A stretch of 64,000 nt of DNA. It comes from Anniella stebbinsi. Lineage: Eukaryota > Chordata > Lepidosauria > Squamata > Anniellidae. A program made the translations under genes and the position numbers. The notes under the pieces were generated by a model. The model saw only the letters and a list, made by a program, of their open reading frames with translations. It was not told the origin of the DNA and made no database searches. Below, piece after piece: positions 1 to 11,116 of the stretch (positions are counted from its first letter, which is position 1; each line of letters opens with the position of its first letter). The DNA lies in contig JARDYH010000002.1 of NCBI GenBank assembly GCA_029215795.1, positions 130,269,001-130,333,000 on the forward strand. The letters are read 5' to 3'.

Positions 1-1032
1 GATCATTTCCGCCTCTTTGGGATTTATTGATTTTTGAACTGAAGCTTAAGTACAAGATCTTCAAAGTGTGTGTGTGTGTGTGTGCGCACGCGCGTCTGTG
101 CCCGTCCCCATCCATCCAGCTTATATTCCTATGGATAAAATTCAGTTTTATTCATCTGATACCAACATATACTTATGATGACCATTTCTAGAGCTAGTGT
201 AACATTGACTTTGATATTAGGGCAGGGATGGGTTATCGGCAGAACAAATAAGGATGAGGCATCCTGAATTTCTTGGTGGATTCTTGTTGTGTCTGTTCAT
301 GTGCCACCCAGGGAGTCAGTCCTCACATCAAAATGTATCAAGACAGGAGGCTGGGGAGACTACAAGGCATTTTCTCCTTCTCACATGTACAATCGTAGAC
401 TATTGTGTACAGAAATGTAATGTGGGGATAAAAATCTTTGAATGCAAATAGGAGTACACTTTATTGGGGGGCGGGTGTCACTCTTTCCTTAACTTGTGAA
501 CTCATTTCAAAAATGCATATATATATTTTAAAAAGTGCACTTAAAATGTTCATAAAAAAGAAAATGCATTTTCATGTGCACTAGAAATGAACATTTTTTC
601 CCATTCAAAATACATTTTCCTGGTTAGAAAAAAGGTAGAGCAAGGTGAACTGAGCTTGAAAGTCTCCCCTCCCTAAATGACTATAAACTGCTAAAGTTTA
701 AATGGTTTTTGCCACTATGGCAATGTGGTGGTAGTGATGCTCCTAGTGAAGAATGGGGAACCAGTTCACTGGGCTTGTGAATTCATATAGGCTTATCCAA
801 TTTGCAACCCCTAGAGCCTAATGTAGTCTTGATCTCAGTTTGTGATCTGAAATCTGCACACTTATGAGTTTACGTTCTGACTCATGCACCCAAAAATGCA
901 TGTGGAAAATGTGTGCTCACAGACATTAGTCAATGGGAGAAACAGTTGCACATTTCAAAACTGTGCACCCAAAAGGTGTACATTTAAGAGAAATGTGCAT
1001 GGAGATACGTATGAATTTAGATAGGAGAAAAG
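1..1032. other. Non-coding; degenerate MITE-like AT-rich arrays
   Basis: No gene recognised. About 480-660 and 840-1020 hold repeated short strings of the aaaatgcat / atgtgca / gtgcac type. They resemble the subterminal arrays of the better-preserved MITEs at 24366-24720 and 56995-57407, and are probably old fragments of that group. The second fragment is interrupted on its right by the element at 1033. Confidence 0.4.
66..84. repeat. (GT)n microsatellite
   Basis: Uninterrupted GT dinucleotides followed by a short alternating purine-pyrimidine tract (gcgcacgcgcg), so the whole 66-95 stretch is potentially Z-DNA forming. Seen directly. Confidence 0.9.
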
Positions 1033-1518
1033 TAGGGCTGTGAAAGGACCCCCCGATCCAATCTGGATCCCGATCTGCCAGATCTGGATCGGGCCCAATC
1101 TGATCCATATCAGATTGGGCCTGATCAGATCTGACTTGGATCGGGCCTGATCGGATCCAGGTCCATCCACAGTGCTCCCTCCCACTCTAACCAATCAGAG
1201 CACCGCATTTGCCGGTCACGGCGAGTGACGTCATCAACTGCCACGACCAGGAAATGTGGCGGCCCACAGCAGGGAGGAGAGATGATGGCAGGATGACACA
1301 GAGGAGGCAGCAGGTAAGCAGGGAAACTGGGGGGAGGGAGAGAGTGGGGAGAGTGGGAGGGAGTGCTGTGACTGGATCCGGATCAGATCTGGATTGCAGA
1401 TCCGATGCAGCCCAATTCAGGCCTGATCCAATCCGATTCGGATTTGGGATCCAGAGGTCCGGATCACCCTGATCCAACTTGGATTTGGCATCTGGATCTG
1501 GATCCATTTACAGCCCTA
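1033..1518. mobile_element. hAT-type MITE, 486 bp, exact 8-bp TSD
   Basis: Starts TAGGGCTGTGAA and ends TTTACAGCCCTA. It is flanked by exact 8-bp duplications GAGAAAAG at 1025-1032 and 1519-1526, the expected target-site size for hAT transposons. Both ends carry arrays of GATCTGGATC/GATCC motifs. The centre contains a perfect TGACGTCA palindrome (1226-1233) and, at 1311-1318, CAGGTAAG. Neither overlapping frame encodes a transposase. The internal segment aggaggcagcaggtaagca recurs at about 32222-32240, linking it to the partial element there. Confidence 0.93.
1226..1233. promoter_or_regulatory. CRE-like palindrome in MITE core
   Basis: Perfect TGACGTCA, identical to the cAMP-response-element consensus bound by CREB/ATF factors, at the middle of the 1033-1518 element. 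The match is seen directly; binding or enhancer activity is inference. Variant centres (TGATGTCATCA) occur in sister elements. Confidence 0.5.
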
Positions 1519-1612
1519 GAGAAAAGGTTAAAAAAAAATCAGTCATAAGTTGAAAAGAGCTTTGGGGTGGAAATCAGAGAAACCAATGAGTTCAGCTTTT
1601 GCTGATTCATAC

Positions 1613-2133
1613 TGTTGTGTCTACGTCCAACTCCCTGCTTCAAAGGGATGAAATCTCAGATAGCGATTCAGATCCTGGGGTTGGAATGCAAGAGCCGGGG
1701 GAGTTGCTGCAAGAAGAAGAAGAAGAGCCCTTTCCCACGGCAGGAGAGGAAGTTAATCCCCAAGGGGACGACCTTAACCAGAGAGAGAGTACTTTCTCTT
1801 CTGGGACAAAGGGGTTGAGGAATGCAGTGGCGAGACGTAGGGCAAAGAGAAGAGACTTCAAACTCAGGACCACCCGCCGCTCAGAAAGGCTAGCAAACAA
1901 AGCACTACAGGCTAATTTGTCTTAATTATATGACTCTGTCCTCTTTTCTCTCTATGTTAGCTCAACTGAATGCCTAGGGGCTAAAGAACCTTTTGATAAC
2001 CTTGTTTTCCTTTGTCTTGCTGGAGGAGGGAGAACGATTGTTTTTTGTGTATTAATAAAGGATTTGTATTTTCCCTTCAAGAGGTCTGTTTGTTGTCCTC
2101 ACCCTTTTCGTTAGAACTTACAGAGTCATGACA
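1613..2133 (+). mobile_element. Solo LTR with 5-bp TSD
   Basis: Begins TGTTGTGTCT, ends AGTCATGACA (TG...CA), and is flanked by exact 5-bp duplications CATAC at 1608-1612 and 2134-2138. A polyadenylation signal AATAAA lies near 2053-2058, about 80 bp before the end, fixing the orientation as plus. No internal gag-pol region follows, so this is a solo LTR left by recombination. The 5-bp duplication fits Ty3/gypsy-like elements, though endogenous retroviruses with 4-6 bp duplications are not excluded. Confidence 0.85.
1647..1925 (+). pseudogene. Charged open frame inside the LTR
   Basis: The open frame that runs into the LTR is acidic in its first half (SDSDPG, then a run of Glu) and strongly basic toward its end (ARRRAKRRDFKLRTTRRSER) before a stop at 1923-1925. 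The first Met of the frame lies upstream of the LTR boundary, so translation as drawn is unlikely. The charge pattern could reflect a retroelement coding end overlapping U3, or chance. I do not recognise a domain. Confidence 0.3.
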
Positions 2134-2138
2134 CATAC

Positions 2139-3160
2139 ATCCTTTCTGGACAGTGACTGCTATCATTTGCACTTCAGCCCTGCATCTGGGTCTTAGCTTC
2201 TTCCTCCTGGATAGGAGATGCCTGGTTCCTACTTCGCTGCCAGCCAAATACCTTTTTTATTTTCCTAAGCCTTTAATTTTAGTGCTTTTTAGAACCTCTG
2301 CTACGTTTATGCTGCTCTTTTCAAGATATTACTGATCTATCTTGTTTAAAGTACTTTATTATAGTTATATTTTTGTTGTAAGACACCCACAATTATTTTG
2401 TTCTGTTTTTTGAATAATGTGATAAAAATCCCTATAAAGGCAAACTATCTTACATTGTGAGCCACCTTGAAAATAGGTGTAAATAGATCCTGGTTTGCCA
2501 AGTTTCTCCTTGTGAGTTCATGACAGATAGGTCTGGATTAGGGATCTGCTGGCTCACAGCTCAGTCTCTTCGCTGCTCTGCTACAACAGCTATAATCGGG
2601 TTTCAGTTTTTATTATCATAGAAATAAAGATCTGAGTGAAATTTAGGACTTGAATCTTGGACAGTTCCTCTATGGGTAACACTGCTGACAAAATTGAGGC
2701 CAGAATTGCACATCAGTTGTGATTTTGTGGAACATGGATAATCCGAGAAATATGGCCATAGGTGTAGAAAATAGAAATAAGATTCATGAGAATTTAAGAC
2801 TTCACTTTTAAAGAAAATGTCTAGCTTGTGGTTTCAAACATATTCTTGTGATCAATCCTTGCTGAAATCTGTGCAGCAGAGGACTTCAGTGTCCTACCTA
2901 GCTCCTTGCCACTCCCATGATGAGCAGAACCAGAACAATTTCTGCAGGTCATAAAAATGCAGAATACATCATGCAAAGTAAGAACCACATAATTGCAACA
3001 GAAGAGCCATGGGAGGCTGTGCACAAATGGCCTTTCAAAATGCTCCACCATATTCACAGAGAAACTAGGTGGTCAATTTCACTGAATGTCACCTGTGGGA
3101 GGAGAAATTCTCAGAGGTTTCTCAATGGTAGGGCTCATTATTGGCAGGGGTGGTGGCACA
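2139..3160. other. Anonymous non-coding stretch
   Basis: No supportable gene. About 2340-2490 has the T-rich run and a 'ttgtgagccaccttgaaaa'-type end resembling an L2-like LINE 3' tail on the plus strand, but it is short and diverged. The rest shows no recognisable family. Confidence 0.35.
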
Positions 3161-3168
3161 GTTTCTTT

Positions 3169-3676
3169 TAGGGATGTGCATCACATCGGATCTGATGTCC
3201 GATTCTGAAGCGAATTGGGGGAAATCAGACATCCAATTTCCAGTTCTGATGCTGGTCTGATGAGCTCCAATATTATCCAAACCATTTTTTTAATCCGATT
3301 TTAATCAGATAGAATCGGAGCACTGGACCACCATTTTGGAGTTTTCCCCAAAGCCAGAAACACAATCTTTCAAAACTTCATAGCCATGACACTGGAATTT
3401 CTGGAATTTGGCACACATGACTAGCAACATCCCATTTGCAATGTCACCAAGTTTCATGTCTCAAAGTTTTAAAATAAAGAAGTTATAGCCATTTCTTTCC
3501 CCCAATGAAAGCCTTTAGGGGAAAATAGGCATCCGATGCTCTCATCAGATGTCCGATTTTTGTATCAGAATTAGATCTGAAGCAATTTGAGGGACTTCCG
3601 ATTTTATCCAATATGATACAGGTCAAAATCGGACATCCCAATTCCAATACGATTTTCAGGGCCATGCACATCCCTA
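3169..3676. mobile_element. hAT-type MITE, 508 bp, exact 8-bp TSD
   Basis: Ends are TAGGGATGTGCA and TGCACATCCCTA, perfect 12-bp inverted repeats. Flanking duplications are GTTTCTTT at 3161-3168 and 3677-3684. Subterminal regions carry repeated ATCGGA / TCCGAT strings on both sides (for example atcggatctgatgtccgat and its inverse around 3530-3560 and 3610-3640). The middle is non-coding, with an AT-rich segment. Non-autonomous: no transposase frame. Confidence 0.95.
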
Positions 3677-3684
3677 GTTTCTTT

Positions 3685-4384
3685 CTCTTTTTTGTAAGGG
3701 TTTTGGATTTTATTTTATTTTATTAGTGCTACCACTGCAAAAGGCAACAGCATCAGCTATGTTGGCATGCTGCCACCATTTTGCATCCCCAAAAATGCAG
3801 GTGTGAGGGGGACAGTTTTGTGTCAAGTTCCAGGGAAGAGGTGGAGCTAAACCTATCCTTCAAATTCCTGAAACTTTTCTTTCCCTGTGAAAGACGCTTC
3901 TGTTGTTCTGCCTCATTCACAGTGTCTTTATATTGTAATGTTGTAATGTTTTTGAGCTTTCCTCATCACTGCAAGGTGCTCAAGGCTGCAGTGTGTGTTT
4001 TCTTTCTATTACACATCTCTCCACCGCTCTGCAGCCTCCCAAGCTGCCTGCACTACTTGAACTGAAAAAGCCTTGTGGGAGGAATACTCTCACAATGTCT
4101 TCCGCTGGGCCTTAACTGAAATGTGGGAAGCCAGGGAGGCTACAGGCTGCTGGAGAGATGATTATATGATGAAAAACACACTCCTCGGCCACCATGTAAG
4201 TAAAGTCAGCACAAGAAACCTGAACCCAACCCATGAAAACCTCTCCAAAATTTTCTTCTCCTTTGAATCTCTTTTCGAAAGCAATTTCTTTCCTATCAAA
4301 TGGAATGAGAATGGTTTAAAATGGTAGGGGACTTTTCCGGTACAGCACTACTATCTTGTCCAACTTTCTACTTGAAGCAGGAAA
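3685..4384. other. Anonymous non-coding stretch
   Basis: A short TTTTA run (about 3708-3727) lies just outside the preceding MITE. Open frames of 84-94 codons here lack any recognisable domain and are treated as chance. No repeat family recognised. Confidence 0.4.
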
Positions 4385-5005
4385 GCACAAGCTAGACTAC
4401 ATCAAAGAGATGGCTAGTCAGACTCTGCTTGAAGACTTCCAGTGATGGAGAACAGCCACACACAGTTCCATTGCCAAACTCCTCCTACCATCAAGACATT
4501 TCTCATAATGTGCAATTGAGAACTGCTCTCTTGCAACTTAAACCCATTAGAACCTATCTTGCTCCCTGGGGTAGCCAAGAACTATCTCCCCTCTTCTATG
4601 TGACAGCCTTCCAGATATTTCTTTCAAGAGCACTATCACCCCCTTCCAATCTTCTCATCTCCAGGTTAAACATGTCTAATCCTTCAACTGCTCCTCATGG
4701 GATTTGTTTTCCATATTGTTGACCATTTCACGCACTCTTGTGACCCAGGTCTAGTTTTGTTTATATCCTCCCTAAAATGTGGTACCCAGAACTAGATACA
4801 GTGCTCCAGACTAGGTCCACTGTGGAACTGTTTCTTCTCATGACCTGGGAACTGGTCCTAGTACTGCAGCCTTCAACTGCATTAACCTTTTTCAAAAATC
4901 ATCACTTCACATTGTTGACTCATGCTTGGTTTGTGATCAACTACAGTGCCAAGATCCTTTTCACATGTACTGCTGCTAAGCTAGGCACATTCGACACTTT
5001 GCCTC
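4385..5005 (-). mobile_element. Old CR1-type LINE 3' segment
   Basis: The segment parallels the better-preserved CR1 at 59160-59750 in the same orientation. It shows 'agcactatcaccccttccaatcttct', 'gttaaacatgtctaatcctt...ctcctcatgggatttg', and 'aaaatgtggtacccagaactagatacagtgctccag', then 'gatcaactacagtgccaagatcc'. These are the inverse of the CR1 ORF2 C-terminal half. Stops and indels in every frame show it is dead. Bounds are approximate. Confidence 0.7.
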
Positions 5006-5035
5006 GAATGAATGTCATTTTGGTAGTTTCAGCTA

Positions 5036-5300
5036 GGGATATACAAGAATTTCATTTTAGCTAGCAAATCATTTGAACCTCCCCCCCACACAGTCCTGTA
5101 CATGGACAGGACTGCCTAAGGGTTAGCAAATTCTCAAACTTGTGATTGCATTCAAAAACGTGCGTTTGGAAAAAATAAGCACTTTAATATGTACATTTTC
5201 TGAAAAAAGACACATTTTTAGTCAATGAGAAATGCACACTTCTCCCATCCGAATTCTGCACGTTCCCCATTTGAACAAATGGAAGAAATAACTATGAATT
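5036..5300. mobile_element. Partial MITE, GCACATTT-array subfamily
   Basis: Begins with a terminus-like tagggatatacaagaatttc and continues with repeated acgtgcgttt / gtacattttc / aaatgcacac strings, as in the elements at 24366 and 56995. A right terminus and target duplication could not be identified. Confidence 0.45.
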
Positions 5301-7290
5301 GAAGTTTACAGAATCTCATCAAACTCAAGCCCCCCTGTGTCTCCCATCCTTAGTTTCAGCCCCATTTTCCATTTTGCCGAATTCCCTTTTATTCAGCTTT
5401 GAAAGAGAAACTACCCAAACTGTGCTGGATTTGTATGACAGAAATAAGTTACATCATCCAGCTTTTCTTCCTGTAGAATTTATTTATTTGTTTTAGTGTG
5501 GAGTACACTTGGCACAGACATTTGCCATGCTGCAACACTATATCATCTTGGGCCAAATACACAAATAAATAAATAAATAAATAAAGCCAAGACATAATTG
5601 ATGACAGCAAAGGAAAAGTGTAGGCAGACCCAAATTGCAAGCCATCACTCTGGGTGGCATTTTACCTCTTCTTTCAACCCATCTCCTTGGCTTACGCGGC
5701 CAGCGAATATGGCTTCAGAGGCACCAGTTGACTTGCATTGATGCCAGTGCGTGATGTATCACAACTGCAGTGACACCCTTTTGGTCTTGAATTGAGAGAT
5801 AGAACTAGGAATTCTGGAACTCTTTGGCACAGTGAGGTGAGGTGGAATGACAGAGCAACTTTTCTGGCTGCTGCATTACAGAGACTTTGAGAACAAACAT
5901 CTTCTTGGTAGAGCATCTCAGTATTCCACGGATCTATGCTCCCCTCCATGTCCCCTTTCCCTTTTGCCCTTCCCTCTATGCTCTGCAACTCATACCTCTT
6001 TTATTTTCTCACCTTCCCCTTGATGTAATCATTGAAAAGACTTCTGAAACCTCAAATGACTTACTGCAATCAAAGCAAACCATCTCCGTTTCAGACACTT
6101 ACGTATAATGCTCCATATATTATATCCCTCCTGCATGGAGAATATTTGGACATATTTTATACATCACTTTGATACTTTGGTATAATGTACACCAATTTTT
6201 GGAGGGGGGTGATTTCTGGAATATTTCCAAATACTTAGTCCTGATGACCATGAATGGGTAAAAACTTCAAAGTTCATCTCAGATTAATTCAGAAGTGAGG
6301 GCCAACAGATATTATTTTCAAGGTGAGAATAGCAGATAGGTCTCCCCCTTTCTTTTGAATTTAGAGGAGAGGGGCTGATCCAGCTCTTAAAAGTCTCCCT
6401 ATTGCCCCTGCACTTACTCTAGAGTAAAAAAAATTTTTTTAAAGCTGCTAGACACACATTTAACATAATGTCTATTTTGGCCCTGATTTTGGTTCTTCTA
6501 GAGAGAGAGAGAGAACAAATGAACTGAGATTGTTTTCTCAAGCCAATATGAGGGCTCATGAAAACGTTCCTGCCCCTACCTTTCTGTTTCCAAAACGCTC
6601 TTGCTGCCATCCCCCCTTTCCCACCCCCACCCCCAAAAATCCAGGGAATAATTTCCAGTTTGTTTGAGATAGGCTTCTACAAGCACCACAAGTTTCCATT
6701 CGCATCTGGCTTGGGAGAACATTCCCAGCATCTCCATCAATTTCACCTGCTGATTGCAGTGCATGTATCAGGAGGCATTTATATAGCCTATCCATTCAAT
6801 CTGTTGGAAGACTTGCCTTGTAAATGGGTCCATTTAAATTTCAGCTCCATCAAGCAAATAAGGAAGGAAGTTAAAATGCTTCATCTCTAATTAAAATGTT
6901 TTCCCCCCTTCATCTGCATAATACACTGTGGCTTAAAATCCATTCCTTAGCAAAACCAGGAAGTCACTAAAAGGCTGCATCCTTAAATACCTTTATCTAT
7001 CAGCCTGAGAAAAGGGCTTCCATTTATTAAAAAAAACAATCTGAGCCCCACCCATATCTCTGCAGTGTCTGCAGCAGGAATTTAAAAGCCTATTGGGATG
7101 TCTAGGTCAGGAATGAGCAGATCTGACATCACAATATGACCACACCGAAGAGTGCAGCAGGAATATTTCCCCCCCTCCTTGCTGAGCCAGCTCCTGTAGA
7201 GAAACAATTCTATTTTTCCTCTCTCTCAATAGAATCAGAACTAACATCTCTTGTTTTTCTACATTGTCCAAATTCTTTCTAACCAAAGGA
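5301..7290. other. Anonymous non-coding stretch with (AAAT)n
   Basis: An AAAT/AATA tetranucleotide run lies at about 5563-5585. Polypyrimidine and homopolymer runs are present. I found no exon-like frame with a recognisable domain and no clear mobile element. Confidence 0.4.
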
Positions 7291-7556
7291 TAGGAATGTC
7301 AAAGAAATCCATGGGGGTGGGGGTGAGGGTGGATCTCAAACTCAGCTCCCCAGATTTCCATTTGTTTTCCACTAGCTGGCCTGATTCGGGTCTGCTACAT
7401 GGCTTACAGCTGCAATTTGCACAGATTTGCATAAATTGCACCATTTCCACAAATTATGGCTGCAATTTATGCAAATTGTGGCCAGAATGTGCTCAGGTTA
7501 CTCAGATTTGCACAAATTGTGATGTGTGCATGCACACACACACACACACACAAAAT
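7291..7556. mobile_element. Partial MITE, TTTGCACAAATT-array subfamily
   Basis: Left end taggaatgtcaaagaaatcc matches the termini of the 61958-62438 and 47947-48553 elements (...gaaatcc / tctctgacatccct). The interior has repeated TTTGCACAGATT, TTTGCATAAATT and TTTGCACAAATT strings at about 7415-7520. The right end is not found and may be lost near the adjacent (CA)n. Confidence 0.5.
7533..7552. repeat. (CA)n microsatellite
   Basis: Uninterrupted CA repeats of about ten units, directly after a MITE array. Confidence 0.9.
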
Positions 7557-7872
7557 CTGGAAATGTTTGGGGAGCTTTCTTGCCCAATGAAAATTCCATG
7601 GGTGTGTAGGGGGAGAGGAGGCATTCTACAATATGGAGGGGGCACAGGATCAAATCCCTCCAACACACACACATGCACACTAGGCTCAGTACAGATGAAC
7701 ACACACACACACCGAACCTGCCATTTGAAAAGGTCCCAGATTCACTCCCTGCATTTGCTCTCAAAGGAATCTTGGGTAGCGGGAAACAGGTGACTCCTGT
7801 TGTGACCCAAAAGAACCACTGCTGGTTGGAGTCAAGCTTCATGTTACATCAATTTCATAGTGTGGACCCCCC

Positions 7873-7925
7873 CTTCTTCTTCTTCTTCTTCTTCTTCTTC
7901 TTCTTCTTCTTCTTCTTCTTCTTCT
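7873..7925. repeat. (CTT)n microsatellite
   Basis: About 17 perfect CTT units; a polypurine-polypyrimidine tract able to form triplex DNA. The apparent poly-Phe frame across it is an artefact. Confidence 0.95.
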
Positions 7926-7965
7926 CTCTAAAGTAAGCATGCAGTTCTAGATCTGGATTTGTACC

Positions 7966-8090
7966 GAGCCTATCTACCCTACTGCTTTAAAATGGTTTAA
8001 AATGGTTTATAACAGTTTTGAGAACTGTTGGGGCCCAGGACACACTCCATAGACAGTTTTCAAAACGTTTTCCAAGTGTTTTATCCTGCG
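7966..8090. mobile_element. MITE copy, GGTGTAGAT family
   Basis: Shares 'ctgctttaaaatggttta', 'aacagttttgagaactgttg', 'gggcccaggacacactccat' and 'ttatcctgc' with the copies at 16071-16193 and 16651-16783. Its ends are worn and no duplication is visible. Confidence 0.55.
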
Positions 8091-8720
8091 TTACCATGTA
8101 CAGAGGGGGGTTAATCCTTCCCTCCCCAACCCTGCTTCCCTCCTGGATCCCTCCCCCTGCCAGCATAGCAGTTGAAGATAAGGGGGAAGTATCCATCCAA
8201 GTTCAGTAGGGCTGTGAATCCATTCTGGATTTTAATTTTAGTCAGAGGCAGCCAGAACTCTAAAGAAGCTATCTAATGTAATAAACCCATTTTGGACATA
8301 GGGTTCAGCACTTTGGATGGCTCCTTTAGATTTCTGGCTGGTTCTGATTGAAACCCACAATGGATCTACAGCCCCACCAAAATCAGAGCCACCGGCCTCC
8401 ACTGATTAGATCTTATGGAGGATTTATTTTTCTTTCTTTCTTTAATAGCTGTGTGGAGGGAATGGGATTTGGGGAAGGAAGAAGCTGGGGAGGGAAGGGA
8501 AGGATTAAAACCCAGACCACCAATGTCCTGTAGTCCCAATCTGGACTGGGGCCCCTCATACTTACTTTAGAGTAAAGAAAAACAAGAAAATGAGCTTCAC
8601 ACAATGGTGTCCCAAAGGACTGGCAAAGGGACCACATGCCCTCAACCACGTTCTATCTGCTACACTGTAACTTTACAGCCAAAAGGAATCTTCCGATCTA
8701 ACCATAGTCATTTGGACATA
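8091..8720. other. Anonymous non-coding stretch
   Basis: Contains a short CTTT run near 8430-8445 and G-rich stretches. No gene or family recognised. Confidence 0.35.
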
Positions 8721-8807
8721 TAGGGTTGTATCCAAAATTAGCCCTGCTTAGAGTAGACCCACTGAAATGAATGGGACTTCAGTTAGACCAATATTGGATA
8801 CAACCCA
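8721..8807. mobile_element. Small palindromic MITE
   Basis: Inverted ends gggttgtatcc and ggatacaaccc enclose 'gccctgcttagagtagaccc' and 'aatgggacttcagttagacc'. Related copies are at 15605-15735 and 40648-40780, which retain a second, inverted copy of the inside and are therefore longer palindromes. Confidence 0.6.
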
Positions 8808-8825
8808 TAGGCAGGGCTTCAAATC

Positions 8826-9341
8826 TAGGGATGAGCAAGCTCAGTCCCTCTCCAATGAGCCGGGCCACGTGAGCCTCTGCTGAGCGCTCAGGAGGCTTGC
8901 AAGCCCCCCGAGCCCTTGGCAACTGCCTGCTCTCCCCCACTCTTCACTCTGGGTGGCAACCACCCACCATTAGCATGGAGGGGGGAAAAGTGCCTTTTCC
9001 GTAGGCTCCGGAAAGCACACATTCCCCCACCATGCTAATGGGGAACTTAATGGCCCTATTAACACAAAGGTGCCCTTGCATTAAGAAGGCTGTTAAGGCC
9101 CCAATGGCTCATGGGTGAGGGGGAAGAAAGCATGCTTTCCAGAGCCTCCAGGAAGTGCACAATTCCCCTGGGGAGGCTGCCATTAGCATGTCCAGGGGAA
9201 TTTCACAGTTTCTGGAGGCTCCAGAAAGCATGCTTTCGCAGGGTGGACCCATGCCTAAACACCTGCAGGCCCTCATGAGCATTTGAGGGGGGGGGGGTCC
9301 ATTGGACTCCCAGACCCAGTTGGGCACTCATGACAACCCGA
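8826..9341. mobile_element. hAT-type MITE, 516 bp, 7/8 TSD
   Basis: Left end tagggatgagcaagctcag. The right end tgacaacccga is a worn inverse. Flanks are TTCAAATC (8818-8825) and TTCAAATT (9342-9349), a 7/8 match. The interior has repeated 'gcatgctttccagagcctcc'-type segments in both orientations. A similar interior appears at 45690-45910. Confidence 0.7.
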
Positions 9342-9349
9342 TTCAAATT

Positions 9350-10001
9350 GGTTCTTTGTATTATCTTAAAGAGGTTAAGGACACAAGAATTGTCATGCTG
9401 GGTTGGGACAACGGTGCATCAATGTTTGTATTCTGTCTATCAACGAAGGCTAGACAGATTCATCATGGAGGGACATGAGTAGGGAATTACAATGACTTTC
9501 ATCTCCTCTTTCTTTTTAACTGGAGTTTTGGCATCATAGCTGGAACTCAGTACATAGGGTTATGCATTTTTTAGTGCAGAAAAAGGTTACCATAAAAAAA
9601 TAATGTAGTAGAGTGGATATTACCATTACATTTATCATTTCACTAATGAGTGAACCAGGCCCAGTTTTCAGATGTTGTATAAATTATTTTCCTTTCACCT
9701 CTAGATATAATATAATTGGTCCATTTTTAAAATTATTTTTCATTTCACACTTCAAAAAGATATAATTCCCACCAGAATCCTAGCAGTATACATCCAGGTA
9801 CCAAAAATTCCCATATGTTTTTTTCAATGTTGCCTTTCAGGCTGCAAGTCTATCCTTGAGGTTTAGCCCCATTCAACTCAACAAGACTTATGTACTTCTG
9901 AGTAAACATGTATTGGATTGCACCGCAAAGCCATCTGCAAATATGGTTAATAGGCATCACGATATCTCATAACCTTTAACATCCAGAAGAAATCACACTA
10001 T
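9350..10001. other. Non-coding; includes a repeat copy near 9843-9935
   Basis: The piece 'ccccattcaactcaacaagacttatgtacttctgagtaaacatgtattggattgcac' belongs to a dispersed family also seen at 38462-38516, 57527-57620 and 58158-58250 ('cttctgagta...acatg...ggattgcac'). The remainder is anonymous. Confidence 0.45.
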
Positions 10002-10009
10002 ATTATTAC

Positions 10010-11108
10010 TAGGGGTGTGCACCGGATCGGGTCTGATCCATGATCCGGATCAAATACGAGCTGGATCGGATAAAATTATCCAATCCGATCCCCTGCACCT
10101 GGATCGGCCGATCCAATACAATCCGATCCGAAAAGGACCTGATCCGAAAAGGACCCAATCCTCATCGTATTGGATCGGAGGATCGGACCCCCTCCCCCCA
10201 CTTGTGCTCACCTGCTGGGGTCGTCTGCAGATGGCCCCGGCAGGTAAGGAGCGCGAATGCGGGGAGGGGGCTTACTTGAAGGGGCCGTCCACTGCCCGCG
10301 GGTGCCAGTGGACGGCAGCGGATGGCCCCGGCAAGTAAGGAGCGTGAGGGGGGAGGAAGGAGGGGGCCCCACTTACGTGCTGGGACTTCCGCTTTCTTCA
10401 CCTGCCGTAGATCTACTGAGAACTAGGCTTCACGACCTAGTTCTCAGTAGAGCGCCAGGTGTCATCACCTGGCGCTCTACTGAGGACTAGGCCTCGAAGC
10501 CTAGTTCTCAGTAGATCTATGGCAGGTGAAGGAAGTGGACACCCCAGCAGGTAAGGAGGAGTGCAAGGAGGGAGGAGGGAGGGAGAGGAGGGAGGGCCTC
10601 CCCACATACCTGCTGGGGTGTCCGCTTCCTTCACCTGCCATAGATCTACTGAGAACTAGGCTTCGCGGCCTCAGTAGAGCACCAGGTGATGTGGCAGGTG
10701 AAGGAAGCAGACACCCCGGCAGGTAAGGAGGAGCACGAGGGGGGCCTTACCTGCAAGGACCATCTGCTGCCATCCGCTGGCACCCGCGGGCACCAGCGGA
10801 CAGCAGCAGACGGCCTTGGCAGGTAAGAAGCATGAGGGGAGGGACAGGGAGGGGGAGTTAGGCCCCCCACTCACCCCCACCGCCATTTTTCCCCATAGAC
10901 TTGCATTGGGGGAAAGCTTTCTTTCCCCCAATGCAATCTTATGGCGAAAATGGCGGCCAATCCGAAAATTGGACAGCCAATTTTCGGATCAGGATCAGGT
11001 CCAATCCAATCCAGGGGACCTCCAATTTTGTTCTGATCTGACCCGGAACAAAATTGGAGGTCCTGATCCGGGTCCCAGTCTGATCCAGGGAGTCCGTGCA
11101 CATCCCTA
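10010..11108. mobile_element. Large hAT-type foldback MITE, 1099 bp, exact TSD
   Basis: Starts TAGGGGTGTGCAC and ends GTGCACATCCCTA. Target duplication ATTATTAC at 10002-10009 and 11109-11116. Both ends (about 10020-10190 and 10975-11098) are dense arrays of GGATCGG/GATCCGATCC. The middle has two foldback hairpins (about 10397-10530 and 10625-10710) built from the string 'atctactgagaactaggc' and its inverse. CAGGTAAG occurs at least four times on the plus strand (for example near 10240, 10547, 10718 and 10820). No transposase frame. GC- and CpG-rich relative to its surroundings. Confidence 0.95.
10397..10530. repeat. Foldback hairpin inside MITE
   Basis: 'ttcacctgccgtagatctac' on the left matches the inverse 'gtagatctatggcaggtgaa' on the right, with gaactaggc/gcctagttc and gcgccaggt/acctggcgc pairs inside. 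The centre is caggtgtcatcacctg. Arms are about 60 bp with few mismatches. Confidence 0.85.
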
Positions 11109-11116
11109 ATTATTAC

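Noticed and set aside
7251..7793. Open frame of 180 codons on the plus strand
   Set aside because: Crosses a MITE array and CA repeats (His-Thr runs); repeat-derived.
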